Assembly (NCBI RefSeq): GCF_000801105.2
Contig: NC_079514.1
Location: 47,186,515 to 47,250,514, forward strand
DNA from: Raphanus sativus
Taxonomy: Eukaryota; Streptophyta; Magnoliopsida; Brassicales; Brassicaceae
Direction: 5' to 3'
Length of the DNA stretch: 64,000 bases
Made by a program: the position numbers and the translations under genes. The notes beneath the pieces are model-generated. The model made no database searches, was not told the origin of the DNA, and was given only the letters and a program-made list of their open reading frames with translations. This document shows positions 1 to 11,574 of this stretch, one piece after another (position 1 is the first letter of the stretch; every line of letters begins with the position of its first letter).

Positions 1-347
1 TAATTGCAATTTAAAATTGATCTGGTATACGTTCGGTTAGGATTGGGTTGCGGGTTAAACCTGGTTCGCTGACCCGTCAACCTGCGGATTTCAATTTCTT
101 TTGGTCAAAAAGTCTGACCCGCATAATCCGCAAAAAATAATTTTGTATTTGCTCCGCTTAATTTTGCGGTTATCGGAAGATTATATTTTTTTGACCCGCC
201 TTAAAAGGGCGGATATATTTTTTGTTTTATATATTCTTAGAAATTTAATTTTTATATTTTTGTTCTTAAGTCATATTTGTGATTTTAGTCATATTTGTGA
301 TTTTCTTGGTATAATATTTCTCCTAAATGGTTAATAAGAGGTTTTAA
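1..347. other. left-edge non-coding DNA with degenerate repeat
   Basis: No gene is visible. The first 110 bases are richer in GC than what follows and consist of imperfect GGGTTGCGGG / GACCCG-type words, as in many dispersed plant repeats. The rest is AT-rich up to the Helitron start. Confidence 0.4.
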
Positions 348-500
348 TCTATTTTATTAAAATAGTTGAACCACACCTATATCTATAAAAAATTATAATT
401 ATAAAATGCATATAAAAAACTGAAACATAAAATTAAAATTTTCAGAAAATTTTTAAACAAAAAATATATCCGCCCTTTGAAAGGGCATGTCATAATCTAG
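348..500 (+). mobile_element. very short non-autonomous Helitron
   Basis: The 5' end reads TCTATTTTATTAAAATAG right after an A. The 3' end is a hairpin (GCCCTTTGAAAGGGC, 472-486), a short spacer and CTAG at 497-500, followed by T. TC...CTRR ends inserted between A and T, with a subterminal hairpin, are the Helitron signature. At about 153 bp it carries no gene. The 3' end is clear. The 5' end is inferred from similarity to the 5' end at 53204. Confidence 0.6.
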
Positions 501-2974
501 TAATAATATTAAATAGGAATACTAATTTACTTTTTTATTAATAACTTATAATATTTTATATTTTTTAAGATTTAAAACTTAATTTTGTAATAATTTTAAA
601 ATATTTTTGAACACGCAAAATTCTTACATTTGCACTGAACAGGCAAGCTATTATATGTTGATAAAATAATCATTTAAAATAACCGAATTTATATGTACAT
701 ATTAGTCGACCATGTAGATATTTATTATCAGATGCTGAATACATTTTATAACTGTCGAGTACTATATGTGTATAATACGAAAGTGGTTGCGAGAATATTG
801 GCACTAAATGGGAAGTTACAAAATTCAATATTATTAATTTATTCAATATTATTTCTGTAACTAAAATAAATAAATAATTGGACATAACCTTGCATCAATT
901 GGTCATATTGAAGAATTAATAGAATAGATGACTTAGTATGCAATAGAAAAAATGATAATTTGGCATACATTTTAAAAAAAAATACAATGATTTTTACAAT
1001 TCTATAAATTTTATAAAATATAAAAACGCTCAGTTTACAAAATTTGGCATTTATTCTTGAGTATTCTGCAAATCTGGTAATTAATAATTTATTTGGAAAC
1101 AAAATATAGATAATTTATTATTTAGTTAAATATAGATAGTTAGAGAAAATCATGGCTATAGTTTGAATGATAATTGTTCACAATATATCTTTAATATATA
1201 TATATATATATCTTATTTATGATGAACTGTTTCGGAAGTAAAGAGAAAAATGGATTTGGAAACATTTAGTATCATCTAATATTTAAACTGTTTATCTACG
1301 TTTTAATAGTTTATATATTTTTTTTTTAATAATATTATATATTGATTATAGATTTGGAAATATATTCTGTTTGGATTCAAAATTAATTATTAATTTGGTT
1401 TGTTGATATAGCTTAGCAAAAAACAATTTTGAATAGGTGGTTTGAATTTTATATATAAATAAATATAAATGTATATATCTCGGTTATAACATTTGTAGAA
1501 ATTTATATCCTTGCTATACCATATATGTAAGGTGATTGAACATTGGACGGTTAAAACTATATGTGTAATAGAAGTTGGAGTCAGGATTAAGCCTTTTTTC
1601 AAAAAAAAAAGTTGGAGTCAGGATAATAGTTTATTGGACTTTTAAAAATATATATGTATAATATAAGTGGGAATCGAAAGTATAATGTAGCATGCACGTA
1701 TATAACTTAGGACCCTGGGAAACTACCTATTTGATTTGCAGTTTTTAGAATTTATTTTTAGTTCCATTTTATTTTTGGAAACACATTAATTAAACTAAAA
1801 AAGACATGTATTAAAATAGGAAATTTAAATTAAACTAAAAAAGACATGCATTAAAATAGAAAACTTAAATTAACTTCTCAGTGGCATGCCATTGTAAATA
1901 AATTGAAACACTAAGGGTTATTTTCAAAGTGTACTTCTTTTTTAATAATATAGATATGAGTTTTCTTTCTTAGTTTTTTTCCAGTGCTCATGAATAGGTG
2001 CTTAACGTTCTTCCTCTGTTTACTTAAAAGAAGAGGCCGGATCTGTTTAGAAGTTGCAGAAGAAAATAACTTTTTCATGATGGATAAAGAGAGAAGAGCA
2101 GCAACTACTAGCTTACCAATTTCAGGTATTCTCACAAGAACTATAAAATCGGTGCAGTCTACGAGGCTTGCTTGGTTCCTTAAGCGGGTGTTAGTCTCAG
2201 GTTCCGGCCTGCCGGGATTGATATAGTAACCGGTTGGGGTAGACATTTTAGAGTTATGGCTACAGAAATTGTGAGAAAGCTTTTGAAGAGCTGCTCTACA
2301 TCTTTGGCTCAGCGTTTTTCATGGAGAATGAAAACTTAGGTTTTTTAGTTTGATGTGGTGGGTCTCTTATCGCTTCAGTCTTATGTTGAGAGGATACATT
2401 TGCTGTGAGTTTTATTTGTTTCACATTTTCTACTTTTTTAATAAATATTATCTTTAGCTAATTGAATAAAGCGTATGAGGAGATCATATAACATTAGTGA
2501 AGAATTGTTTCTTGACAGGTTCGATATCAAGGATTATGTCTCAGGATTTCAGGAGCCATTTACTTGCATAATTTTATTAAGTTACTACTTCTCGCAACAG
2601 CGTGGTAGCAGCATTAGGATCTGGATTTGAGTATTCTTTGGTGACAAGGCTTGCAAGGTTTTGCTTTCTTCCAAGGAATACTTTTCAAAATGAGTTATTA
2701 TTCTTCACTTGCTCACCGATTAGTACATATATCATCTTGAATGTTTCATGTCTGGATGGCTTTAGAAATATGAATGAAGTGCGGTAAGAGATGTGAGCAT
2801 CCCACTAGGGACACGGCTTCTGATACTCTAGGGACACCGCCCTAAATTGTTAATAGTAAAGTCCAGTTTCTCATAGTATTGTATTGATGCTTTGATTTTT
2901 TATTATTGTTGAGATATTTTATGAGATGTTTACAAAGACCATTATCAGTGGTTCACTATATTTTTCATCAAAAC
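501..2974. other. AT-rich stretch with an unidentified gene-like patch
   Basis: 501-1950 is AT-rich and non-coding, with a (TA)n run near 1195-1212. A segment near 866-940 resembles one near 23235-23315 and is probably a dispersed repeat. 1984-2790 is less AT-rich. It holds short open stretches on both strands (80 residues on plus from about 1984, a short ATG frame near 2257) and splice-like sites, including a TTGACAG before 2520. I do not recognise any product. A decayed gene fragment is possible, but no intact frame links the pieces. Confidence 0.25.
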
Positions 2975-3186
2975 AGAGTTGTTCTATAATAAAATTGGAT
3001 CTACTCCAATAGTAATATATTTTAGAATGAAAGATAAAATGATGAATGAAAAATACATAAGTTATTCTATTTATAAAGTAAATTTATTTTTACTCTATTA
3101 TACAATGAAAAACAGAGTACATTTGGAGGTTTTTTACTCTAAATTTTATTTTAGATGAGAAAATAGACTGAGCTTAGAGATGCTAT
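2975..3186. mobile_element. degenerate Tourist-like MITE (tentative)
   Basis: The words CTCTA, GGATCTACTCCAATAG and, at the far end, TTTGGAGG...TTAGAGATGC echo the intact MITE at 30020-30271 (same ACTCCA/GGAGT and GAGATGC themes). The termini are too worn to define a target duplication. 3187-3655 shows nothing else. Confidence 0.3.
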
Positions 3187-3655
3187 AATGTAGATATCCT
3201 TACTTATCTCCAAAATAAAATAAAAACGATTTGTTTCGGGGAAGGCTAAATCAGAAAAATAGTAGATAACTGATTTTCCTTTTAAAAAAAAGTTTGATGT
3301 TTATTTTTGTCTATATAAATGGTGAAGAATTATGAGTACTTTACTGTCAAGGTGATCTAATTAAGTAATAAAACAGTAAAATTCTTGAAATAAATACAAT
3401 CAAACAAATGTGATTAACTACTATGCTTGTGTTTAGTTGTTTACAATCACCTTGGGTTTGAAAAAAAGTCATAATAATGGAGACTGCAAAATCTATGCAA
3501 TGTTTTAGAATATAGCATAAACTTTGGTTCTGGATAATCTAGAGATATACGATGTTTATTCCTCAAATCTTTCTCTTTTAGTAACTGCTTATACAGTATT
3601 ATGTTTATCATACAAATTCAGATCCTGAGACAAAGGTGTGGTTAGAGAATAAAAG

Positions 3656-4130
3656 TTAATAAATACATGTTCTTTTGACAACAGATGAAAGTTTGGAGGT
3701 CAAAAAAGGAGAGATATCACCAGCTGGAACAACAAGCGTGACAAGGATAAAGAAAGAAGACAATTCTTCCCCGTCATTTGCGTCAACCTTATAATCTAAG
3801 AAACAGACGTGATCCACGTTTGGTGAATATAAAAGAAAGAAAATACTCGACATTTTGTTGATGCATAGTAATCTTTTTTCTTTTGTCAACTTGCATTGTA
3901 GTTGAGTGGAAGAGAATGGAGAACTTGCAAGTATATTGAGTAAAGTAGGAGAGAATGGAAAATATGCAACTGTATCAAGAAAATTGCATATTAACACGAA
4001 AGCAAGAATTCGTGATAGTGAACTATGTTTTAAAAAATTGTTGTTTTATATCGGTGTTCATTTGAAATATTTTGACTGCATGTCAATTTGTGATGAAATA
4101 AATAAAGTGGATCAAATATTTTACCATTAA
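3656..4130. other. unidentified gene-like stretch
   Basis: On the plus strand 3684-3795 and 3902-4130 read as hydrophilic, low-stop protein, the second as a 74-residue ORF from 3906. The two are separated by stops and share no frame. I do not recognise the family. It may be a decayed exon pair or chance. Confidence 0.2.
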
Positions 4131-4142
4131 ACTAAGTCGCAA

Positions 4143-4650
4143 TGCAGTGTTTACATAAATAGGTAAAAGAGAGAGTTAATTACACTTAAAATGAAGCTTA
4201 AACTAAGTTAACACCCACTGTATCACTCTAGATTTATTTTATTTTTTCAAATAATGTCATTTTACATTTCTAATGGAACTTTATAAATTAGATCTATTTT
4301 TAGTCTCTTAAATAACCAATAGATTTTTGTTTAATTTAACATATATTAAATAAGGAAACTTTAATATATTATACAGTAGAAAAATTTACAATTTATATTC
4401 TAAAGAAAAGTAATTATGCAGTGTTTACATAAATAGGTAAAAAAAAAGTTAATTACACTTAAAATGAAGCTTAAACTAATTTAACACCCACTGTATCACT
4501 CTAGATTTATTTTATTTTTTCAAATAATGTCATTTTACATTTCTAATGGAACTTTATAAATTAGATCTATTTTTAATCTCTTAAATAACCAATAGATTTT
4601 TATTTAATTTAACATATATTAAATAAGGAAACTTTAATATATTATACATT
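4143..4650. repeat. direct duplication of a ~234-bp segment
   Basis: 4143-4376 is repeated almost exactly at 4417-4650, an offset of 274 bp. Only scattered single-base changes and a short A-run difference separate the copies. A GAAGGGAGTA word just after copy 2 resembles a Stowaway MITE terminus. This suggests that the repeated unit derives from a transposon end. Confidence 0.85.
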
Positions 4651-6159
4651 ATTTTTAAGAAACGAAGGGAGTACAACAAAAATAAATTGGATATGAACAA
4701 ACTGAAATTATATCCAAGCTAAGAACACATTATTTGATTATGAATTATTTTATAGATTTACATCTAAGCAAACAAACACTATAAACTAAATATATACATA
4801 CAATGATAATGAAGCTTTTTTTGCAAATTGTAAATGATTCTTAAACATTTATAATTAACTTAGGAGAATTAATTTACTCTTATTTTCATCACATATTTAA
4901 GGTACTTATGAAAATTATTATTTTAAAAAATAAATTTAGAAAATTTATCAAAATATATGGTAAAATTAGAATTCCTCTAATTTAATGACATTTAAATATG
5001 TAATATGCACATGAGTCCTATTTTGATCGTTTTAAGTATCTTACAAACATTTGCATTATTTTAATAAAAAAATTCTAAAATAACTAACTGGATGAAAAAT
5101 CACAACCAAATCTTAATTATTATTTGTAACAAAATATTATTTGATTTATATTTAATTATCTATTTTGATTGTACCATTCAAGATGTTGATTAATATGTAT
5201 TTTTTCCTTAATTGGGGTCAATAGGAGGATTCGCGTATCAGCATATATACAAATATACAATCAACGATAATGTCTTCTATCTTCACTCTTGGAAAATCGA
5301 TGAGGAAAAATAGGAACTTTGTGGTGACTGATAACATTTAAGAAGATATTTAGCGGGGAACTACGTATTAAATATAATATTTAGCAGAGATATTTAGTCT
5401 TCATAACATAAGAACTTCATGAAGTGTTTGATTGGTAGAAGCTGTGGATTTAATTACTTTGCTTTAGAATATAAATTATAAATTTTTCTACTAGCTATAA
5501 AATCAATTGATCTAGAGCAATATCAATAGCTATCAAAGAACTAAACATAAAATTTTGGAATTGATTTTTAAAGCCAATATAATTTTTAATTTAACTTTTG
5601 CGCTATTATCTTTAAATTATTCTCTTAGAGCACGATTGGTAAATTAAATTAGTTGTGGAAAAAAGAATGAGAAGCATTCAGAGTATTTACCAATCACCTT
5701 CGAAAACTATTGTATATTTTTCAACATTTATGAAATTTCAGAAAATATTCAATTATAAATTAAATGTTACTTTTAATCAAAGTATTTGCAAAAAAAAAAT
5801 ACTTATTATATCCAACATTTTTGAAATTGGATAAAAAATTTCAATAACCCCCATTTAATTTTTCATGTATAGTTCTAAAAAGATTATTTTTCTTGGTAAG
5901 AACATAAACTCTTAGCCACTAAATATAAAATACGAATCAAAAAATAGAATGAACAAAAGAGTTATAAAATCAACATTTTAAATGATTGAAATTTTAACGT
6001 ATTTTCTTACTGTGATATATTTTAAATAATTTATTTTATCATTACTATACGTTTTGCGTTCTAATAAAGTATACTTTATTTTAGTAATTTATATGTATCA
6101 TAGTTCCCAACATATAATATATATTAAATATAATAACATAATTTTTTAAAATATTTTTT
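4651..6159. other. AT-rich non-coding DNA
   Basis: No gene is visible. 5423-5702 may be a hAT-like MITE: GTGTTTGATTGGTAG near its left end is partly inverted as TTTACCAATCACCTT at its right end. I could not define an 8-bp target duplication. Confidence 0.3.
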
Positions 6160-6167
6160 TTTTGCAA

Positions 6168-6199
6168 GTAACCCGGGCGTAGCCCGGGAAAAACTCTAG
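6168..6199 (+). mobile_element. Helitron 3' terminus
   Basis: A GC-rich hairpin (CCCGGGCGTAGCCCGGG) in AT-rich DNA is followed by a short spacer and CTAG, then T at 6200. This is the standard Helitron 3' end. I could not find its 5' TC end upstream, so the element length is unknown. 6200-6940 beyond it is AT-rich with nothing recognisable. Confidence 0.55.
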
Positions 6200-6944
6200 T
6201 AACCTTAATAACTAAAACATTACTTTTGATTACCATTAATAACAATTCATGTTTCCTTTTTTCTTAGTAAAATTTTGATTAAATTTTGATTTAATTTTAA
6301 TGTTCTACTAAAGCACATATATAATAAAAAGGAAAGCTTTTTAAAATATTAACATAGATTTTCATATAAAAACGAATTTTATTTTTATTGTTATTTCTGT
6401 TTCCTAAAAATATCTATAAATTTTAAAATATATACTAATAAATATATAATATAACTTAAAAAAAATAAAAGCAGAATAATTTAGGCATTCTTATCTAAAT
6501 ATAATAATATTTTTACTATAAACATATTTTTGTCAAAAGTTTTAACAACAGAAATGATCATTTAATATCTTATTTTCTAAAAATGATTATATATTATGAT
6601 TTTTAAAATCCAAATAAATATTTAAAATGTGAGGCTGCAGTAAGATAAGTAATATTTATTATTATAAATATATTTTTGATTAAATGAATAGAATTTTTAA
6701 AAGAAAAATTATCAACACTTCCTTTTTAAAACTTTATTGAAAAGAACATATATCAAATTATACATAACTTACAAACATATTTATCATCCTAAGATAAAAG
6801 TAAGCAAAATCTAATTAACAAGATGTTTTTATTTTAGTCTAATTGTAACAAAAAATTGTGATTCATTTAAAAAATAATTGATACAATCCAATATACTAAA
6901 ATATGAATAACCAACTATTCGAATGACCAGTTTTTATTACACAT

Positions 6945-7145
6945 TTGGAGGAGTTCTAGCGAAGTAAGATTTTCTTTCCTACCTTCAAGATCCGACATAT
7001 TCCAAAGATGCATAATTTAATGGCGGACAAGCTGACACGAGGTGTTCAATATTCCCCTTCTACTATGTTCTATGTCGATTATATGTCTCCAATTTTGGAT
7101 TTCTGAACCAGCAGAGCATATAACCTAGTTTTAGATTTTATTATT
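6945..7145 (+). mobile_element. 3' remnant of a LINE-type element (RNase H-like end)
   Basis: The plus strand reads IRHIPKMHNLMADKL and continues to MFYVD, matching the end of the RNase H-like domain (RVT_3) of plant non-LTR retrotransposons, where an IxHIPRxxNxxADxLA motif is usual. The frame stops within about 45 residues and is followed by an A-run near 7154. That fits a 5'-truncated, decayed insertion. The identification rests on the short motif only. Confidence 0.45.
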
Positions 7146-7589
7146 GTTGTCAGAAAAAAAAAAGAATAACCAACCATTCTTAATATGAAAAATCAAATCA
7201 ACCAATTATTATGAGTGTATGAATTTTCAAAATATGACAAGTTATGTTTATTAGTGCCACTCTTATTTGAACTATAAAGATCCAATGAACAATTAATGAC
7301 ACAGAGCAAAAACTTTTGGGGATGTTCATCAAAATAGGCGTAAGAGTTAGCGACCACTTCCCTTTGCCAGACAAATAAAACCTTAAAATTCAAACGGTAA
7401 CCTAAAGAATCCTGAACGTAGTTGAGCCGGTTAATGAAACACGTCTATGTTAGAAATCAGATCGGTTAAAACCGGTTAGAGAATCAAGTTGATTGGTTTG
7501 GGTTTGATTAATGGTAAGTAGACTTATGGTTAGAGTAGCTTCTGTGGCCAAAAGGATCAAAATTGCCAATCCCGAAAGCAAAGATCAAA

Positions 7590-8120
7590 ATGAGAAAGCA
7601 AGAATCGGAGGAGGCAAATCGTAACGTCAATATGGAAACCGCAACAAGCGACCAAAGTCTCATTACAATTCTGGACGACATCAAATCTTCAAAATCTCCG
7701 GTAATTATTACAGGCTACATTTTATACAGGTTTAAGACCCAAGCTTAACTCTCGAAATCTAAATTAATCTTCTTGTTTTGTAATTTGCAGGCTGTTATTA
7801 ACTACGGTGCTTCGTGGTATTGACATGTTTGGTCTCTGTTTCATAGTGCTTACAAAGTGTTCGATGAAATGCCTCAATGATAATTGTTTTTGTTGAGTAG
7901 GTGTGGAGTTTGTAGCCAGATGTTTCCTGCGTTCCAAAAGCTTAGCAACAGTTTCCAAAGGATCAAGTTTGTTTATGCAGATATTGACGAGTGCCCTGAG
8001 ACCACTCTTCACATCCGTTACACTCCGACGTTTCAGTTTTACAGGGACGGTGAAAAAATTGACGAGATGTTTGGAGCTGGTGAAGAGAGGCTTAATGATC
8101 GTCTTTGGCTTCATTCTTGA
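7590..8120 (+). CDS. thioredoxin-like 3-3 protein
   Basis: Predicted small single-domain thioredoxin-like redox protein of 118 residues. My model has three exons: 7590-7700, 7791-7816 and 7901-8120. Introns of 90 and 84 nt have GT-AG ends, and the second splits the active-site tryptophan codon. Spliced, it gives ASWCGVCSQ with CGVC at residues 47-50, a usual thioredoxin-type CxxC pair. The conserved YADID strand and the RYTPTFQFY cis-proline loop follow, and the protein ends DRLWLHS. The start is the ATG giving MRKQES; the longer upstream reading has no ATG. There is no transit peptide, so it is probably cytosolic. It resembles Arabidopsis At3g53220 (TRX-like 3-3) from memory, which fits the local gene order. 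Frame, splice sites and motif are intact, so it is probably functional. Confidence 0.85.
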
Positions 8121-9554
8121 AAAATCAAATTATGATCTCCGCATTTTCTTTATAAACACGTTTATGATAGAATAAAGATCTGCTACCGTGTGCTACATAA
8201 TTGATAAATTGTTGTAATACGATATGAACATATTGATTAGCAAACAAAACAATAGATAGATATAATAATAAAAAAAGTTCACTAAAGAATAATTTTCAGT
8301 CAGATATGGCATTCCTTATAACATATATCTGAAGCTGAGAAGGAAATGGTTTGGTCTGTGCTGTAAAATGGGCGTACTGTGCTGTAAAATGGGTCTACTC
8401 TGCCGTTTCTAATTCACCTTTGGATTTGCTTTTATAATATCATTTGAAAGTAAAAGTATTTTTGACCCAAAAAAAGAAAGTAAAAGTATTTTAATCAAAT
8501 TTTCTTTTTCTTTTAAAATAGAGATTTTACTTTTTTCTTCTATTTATAGAAAAAGAAATAGTATTTTCTATTTTTATTATATATGTAGAAATTGCTATCT
8601 TTAAAAAATACATTGAATCAAATCTCATTTCTAATATAGAATTATTTTCTCTTTAAAAAATAGCAGAATACGATTGTGTCTAAGAATGATTGTGTTTTAT
8701 ACTCCCCAATAAACTTGCACTTTACATTGATGGAACATCTATTCCAAACTCGAAAGTGTACATAGGTTAACTTTGAATGAGCATCAGTAGTTGAAGTACT
8801 AGGTGGATATTAATTCAGTATAGAAATTTAAAATCAATTTGAGATTGCTTGTTTATACTCGGAGAGTTTTATCTTTGATAATCGGAGAGTTTATAGTAGA
8901 AATGTTTTCAAAATTATTTGATCTTATTGTTCACAAAAAGTTCAGATTTTCTTTTCCCATTTAACTAATCTATCTCGACAGATAATGCTAAGACAATTAC
9001 TAAAATCCCCTTCGATTCAACTAACTAACCAACTATTTGTTTTTTCTTTACATCAAAATTGAAAGCATTTCAAGAACAAGATAGATTTGTGTCTACAAAA
9101 GACGTTAAAACATAAATGAGAAATAGTTCAAGAGAGCTTTATTATATGCAAAGAACTAAAAAGAAAAGAGAAGCTTTTAAGCTGTCACCAAAATGAATAT
9201 GATATTCGATTGATAATCATAAATTGGAAGAGAGAAGCTGCTTTGGAGCAGCCAAGCTTGCTGTTTCACAGTGTCATGATAAGACATATTTGAAAATGAT
9301 TTGTCATGCTAAAATCCTAGATACATGGGTTCATAGGCTTGCATATCATATCGGGCTTGAACTCTCTAATAAAATAATGTTCTACTAACTAACCAAATAT
9401 GTAACTGTATAAATCAAATGATGTTTATTTATGATAGATGGCTTTAAGGCCGAACAAACTGTCTTGTGGTTTTGAAGAAATATCTTTTAGACATTGGATA
9501 TTGTAAATGTCATGAGATAATGATTGTCCATCTTTTTTTCATCTAGCAAAGAGG
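8121..9554. other. intergenic DNA
   Basis: No gene is recognised. 8355-8400 contains two copies of a short GTGCTGTAAAATGGG unit. The remainder is ordinary AT-rich DNA. Confidence 0.4.
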
Positions 9555-9839
9555 TGTCACAACCTCAATATGAGACTGCATAGTCACCACCACTATCTTT
9601 CTTATGTAAGAAATATGAGTCATCTCTGTTTCCCATCTAGTATAAATAGGGTGTAACAGAATAATAAAGACATAAGTTCTATAATCTATCTCTCTTTTCG
9701 TTCTAACACACACACAAACATCACTATAAACTCTCTTTCTGCCACTCACGTTTTTCTTCTTCCTCTTTATACACCTAACACATATATACAATAATAAAAG
9801 TAAAAGTAACTCTATCTCTCTCTCTCACCTAATATTTCA
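9555..9839 (+). mobile_element. Copia-type LTR (single copy seen)
   Basis: The segment begins TGTCAC and ends TTTCA. It has a TATAAATA box at 9641-9648, followed by pyrimidine-rich leader-like DNA. Immediately downstream is GGTTATCAGCACGA, similar to sequences after LTRs of several plant Copia families and likely primer-binding. I found no 3' LTR in the window, so this is a truncated element. The 5' boundary is judged by eye. Confidence 0.5.
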
Positions 9840-10945
9840 CAATAGGTTATCAGCACGAACGCTCCCCAACCAGAAAGATAAGTTTTTAAATTATGTCTTT
9901 TAGTTTATTTAATTTATTTTAATTCTATTATTATTCCGAAGTGATAGGCTAGGCTTTTTTCGTTTATTTTTCGGGATGATAGGCATTGTCTTCCCCGACT
10001 GATCCTTATGGTAGGTTATGCCTTCACGATCAGAGGATCACGTGATAGGTTTTACCTCCGTGAATTAAAAAAAAAAAGAACATGTAGTATGCTTTGCCTC
10101 CGTGAATAAAAAGAAAAGACCAAAATGGAAGATTAAGTCTCCTCGGATCTTCAAAACAAAGAAAATGTCAAAATGGTATGCTAAACCTCCTCAGACCTTG
10201 AATAAAAGAAAAATATTAATATGGCAGAACTTATCTCCTCGAACCTTTGATAAAAATAATCAATGTGGAAGGCTAAGACCTCCAATTTTATTTATGCTCT
10301 TTAAATTTCTGCATTTAATTATGAATTTAAATTATGCATTTAAGTTCCAGTTTTTATTATATTTCTATATGCTATTATATGTATAAGGATATCATGTTGA
10401 ATTTAACAAAGCTCAAAATAAATTGCCTTGATAGTACGCGAAATAATTATATGACATGGGCAATGGGGTGCAAAGATGCATCTGAGAAAAAATGAGCTTT
10501 TGAGAAATCATTGATAAGTTAATTGGATGAGAAAAGAAAAGCCATGATATCTTACACCACTTTGATGATGGTTTATAATATGAAGTGTATCATGAGAAAA
10601 TATCTAGAAGATCTTTGAGTAATTAAATCCTTGAAAGAAAGGATTCAATAAATAGTTGGAGTTGACGTAAATCCTCCATTAAAATTAGAAAAATGGAAAT
10701 CATGATACTAAACCATCAAGTCGGTCCTATTAAAAAAGGACGAGGGTGTAGATGCAGTAGAAACTACTATCATGGTCGAGGAAAAGGACGAGGAAGAATA
10801 TTCCGTCCCTATGAAATAATAAGAACTTCCACATATATGAAAATGGTCGGGTGAAAAGGCAAGCAGAAAAAGTTTGCTACAGATGTGACAAGAAAGAACA
10901 TTGGGAACATATTTTTCATATGCCAAAATATTAGCCGATCTGTAT
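9840..10945 (+). pseudogene. Copia gag relic
   Basis: The leader (9840-10390) contains imperfect ~55-nt repeats with CCTCCGTGAAT / CCTCGGATCTT themes. From the ATG at 10394 the frame reads a Copia-gag-like start (NLTKLKINCLD...YMTWAMG) but stops at codon 34. Further gag-like pieces occur in shifted frames: a GRGKGRGR basic patch near 10790 and a zinc-knuckle-like CYRCDKKEHW near 10873-10902, whose final cysteine is absent. Stops and frameshifts show that it is dead. No integrase or reverse transcriptase follows. Confidence 0.6.
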
Positions 10946-10986
10946 TGTTAGTCAATAAAAAAAAAGTGAAATAAACTTCAATAGTG

Positions 10987-11574
10987 TTTCAGTTTGTTTT
11001 TCTAAAAGTTATAGGTTTACAAAAGTTATATACACATTAAAATCAACTCTAAATTTATTTTCTTGGTATGGATAAGTAGAGTTTTTAGGTTATTTGGTTT
11101 TTAACAACAGACCATGGTCGTATTAATTATATTTATTAGAATTTCCTATTTTTTATATGGTTAGATAATGGATTTACTAAATATAGAATATAATAATTTA
11201 GTTTCGGTAATTTTAATATAATAATTGTATTATATTTTATATGATCCCAAAATTGTATTATTTACATAGAGGAATGGCAAAATAATGGAGTTGTCAATAA
11301 TTAGAAAGAAGCAAGCAACAGTTATGAAAATGTGCTTATTTATCTATAAATAATAATAAGAATAACTTTTTTATTTTAGTAATGTTATTTATCAGTGTAT
11401 TATTATTGTCTTGATATCTGTAACTAGCTACTACATAATCTCAATTTCAAAAGTCTTTATTATTAAACCGCGATCAACGATTTCACTTCACTATGTTTTG
11501 TTTCTTTGAAGCCGATTTTAGGAATATTCAGAGGCTATATGAGAATCAGGTTTTGTCTTCGTAGAAGTGAACAT
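10987..11574 (+). repeat. direct repeat copy 1 (SAUR upstream region)
   Basis: About 590 bp closely matching 15895-16479, with small indels. Shared landmarks are TTGGTATGGATAA, TTTATCTATAAATAATAATAAG, CTTGATATCTGTAACTAGCTA and GGCTATATGAGAATCA. In copy 2 this DNA runs directly into the SAUR reading frame, so the repeat is that gene's promoter and leader. Copy 1 has no SAUR after it: homology ends at CTTCGTAGAAGT. Confidence 0.9.

Noticed and set aside
7817..7900. First read as a frameshifting insertion that would make the thioredoxin-like gene a pseudogene
   Set aside because: The segment has GT...AG ends, and removing it restores SWCGVC exactly, so it is an intron.
10708..10926. 72-residue minus-strand ORF
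   Set aside because: It is the opposite strand of the Copia gag zinc-knuckle region.
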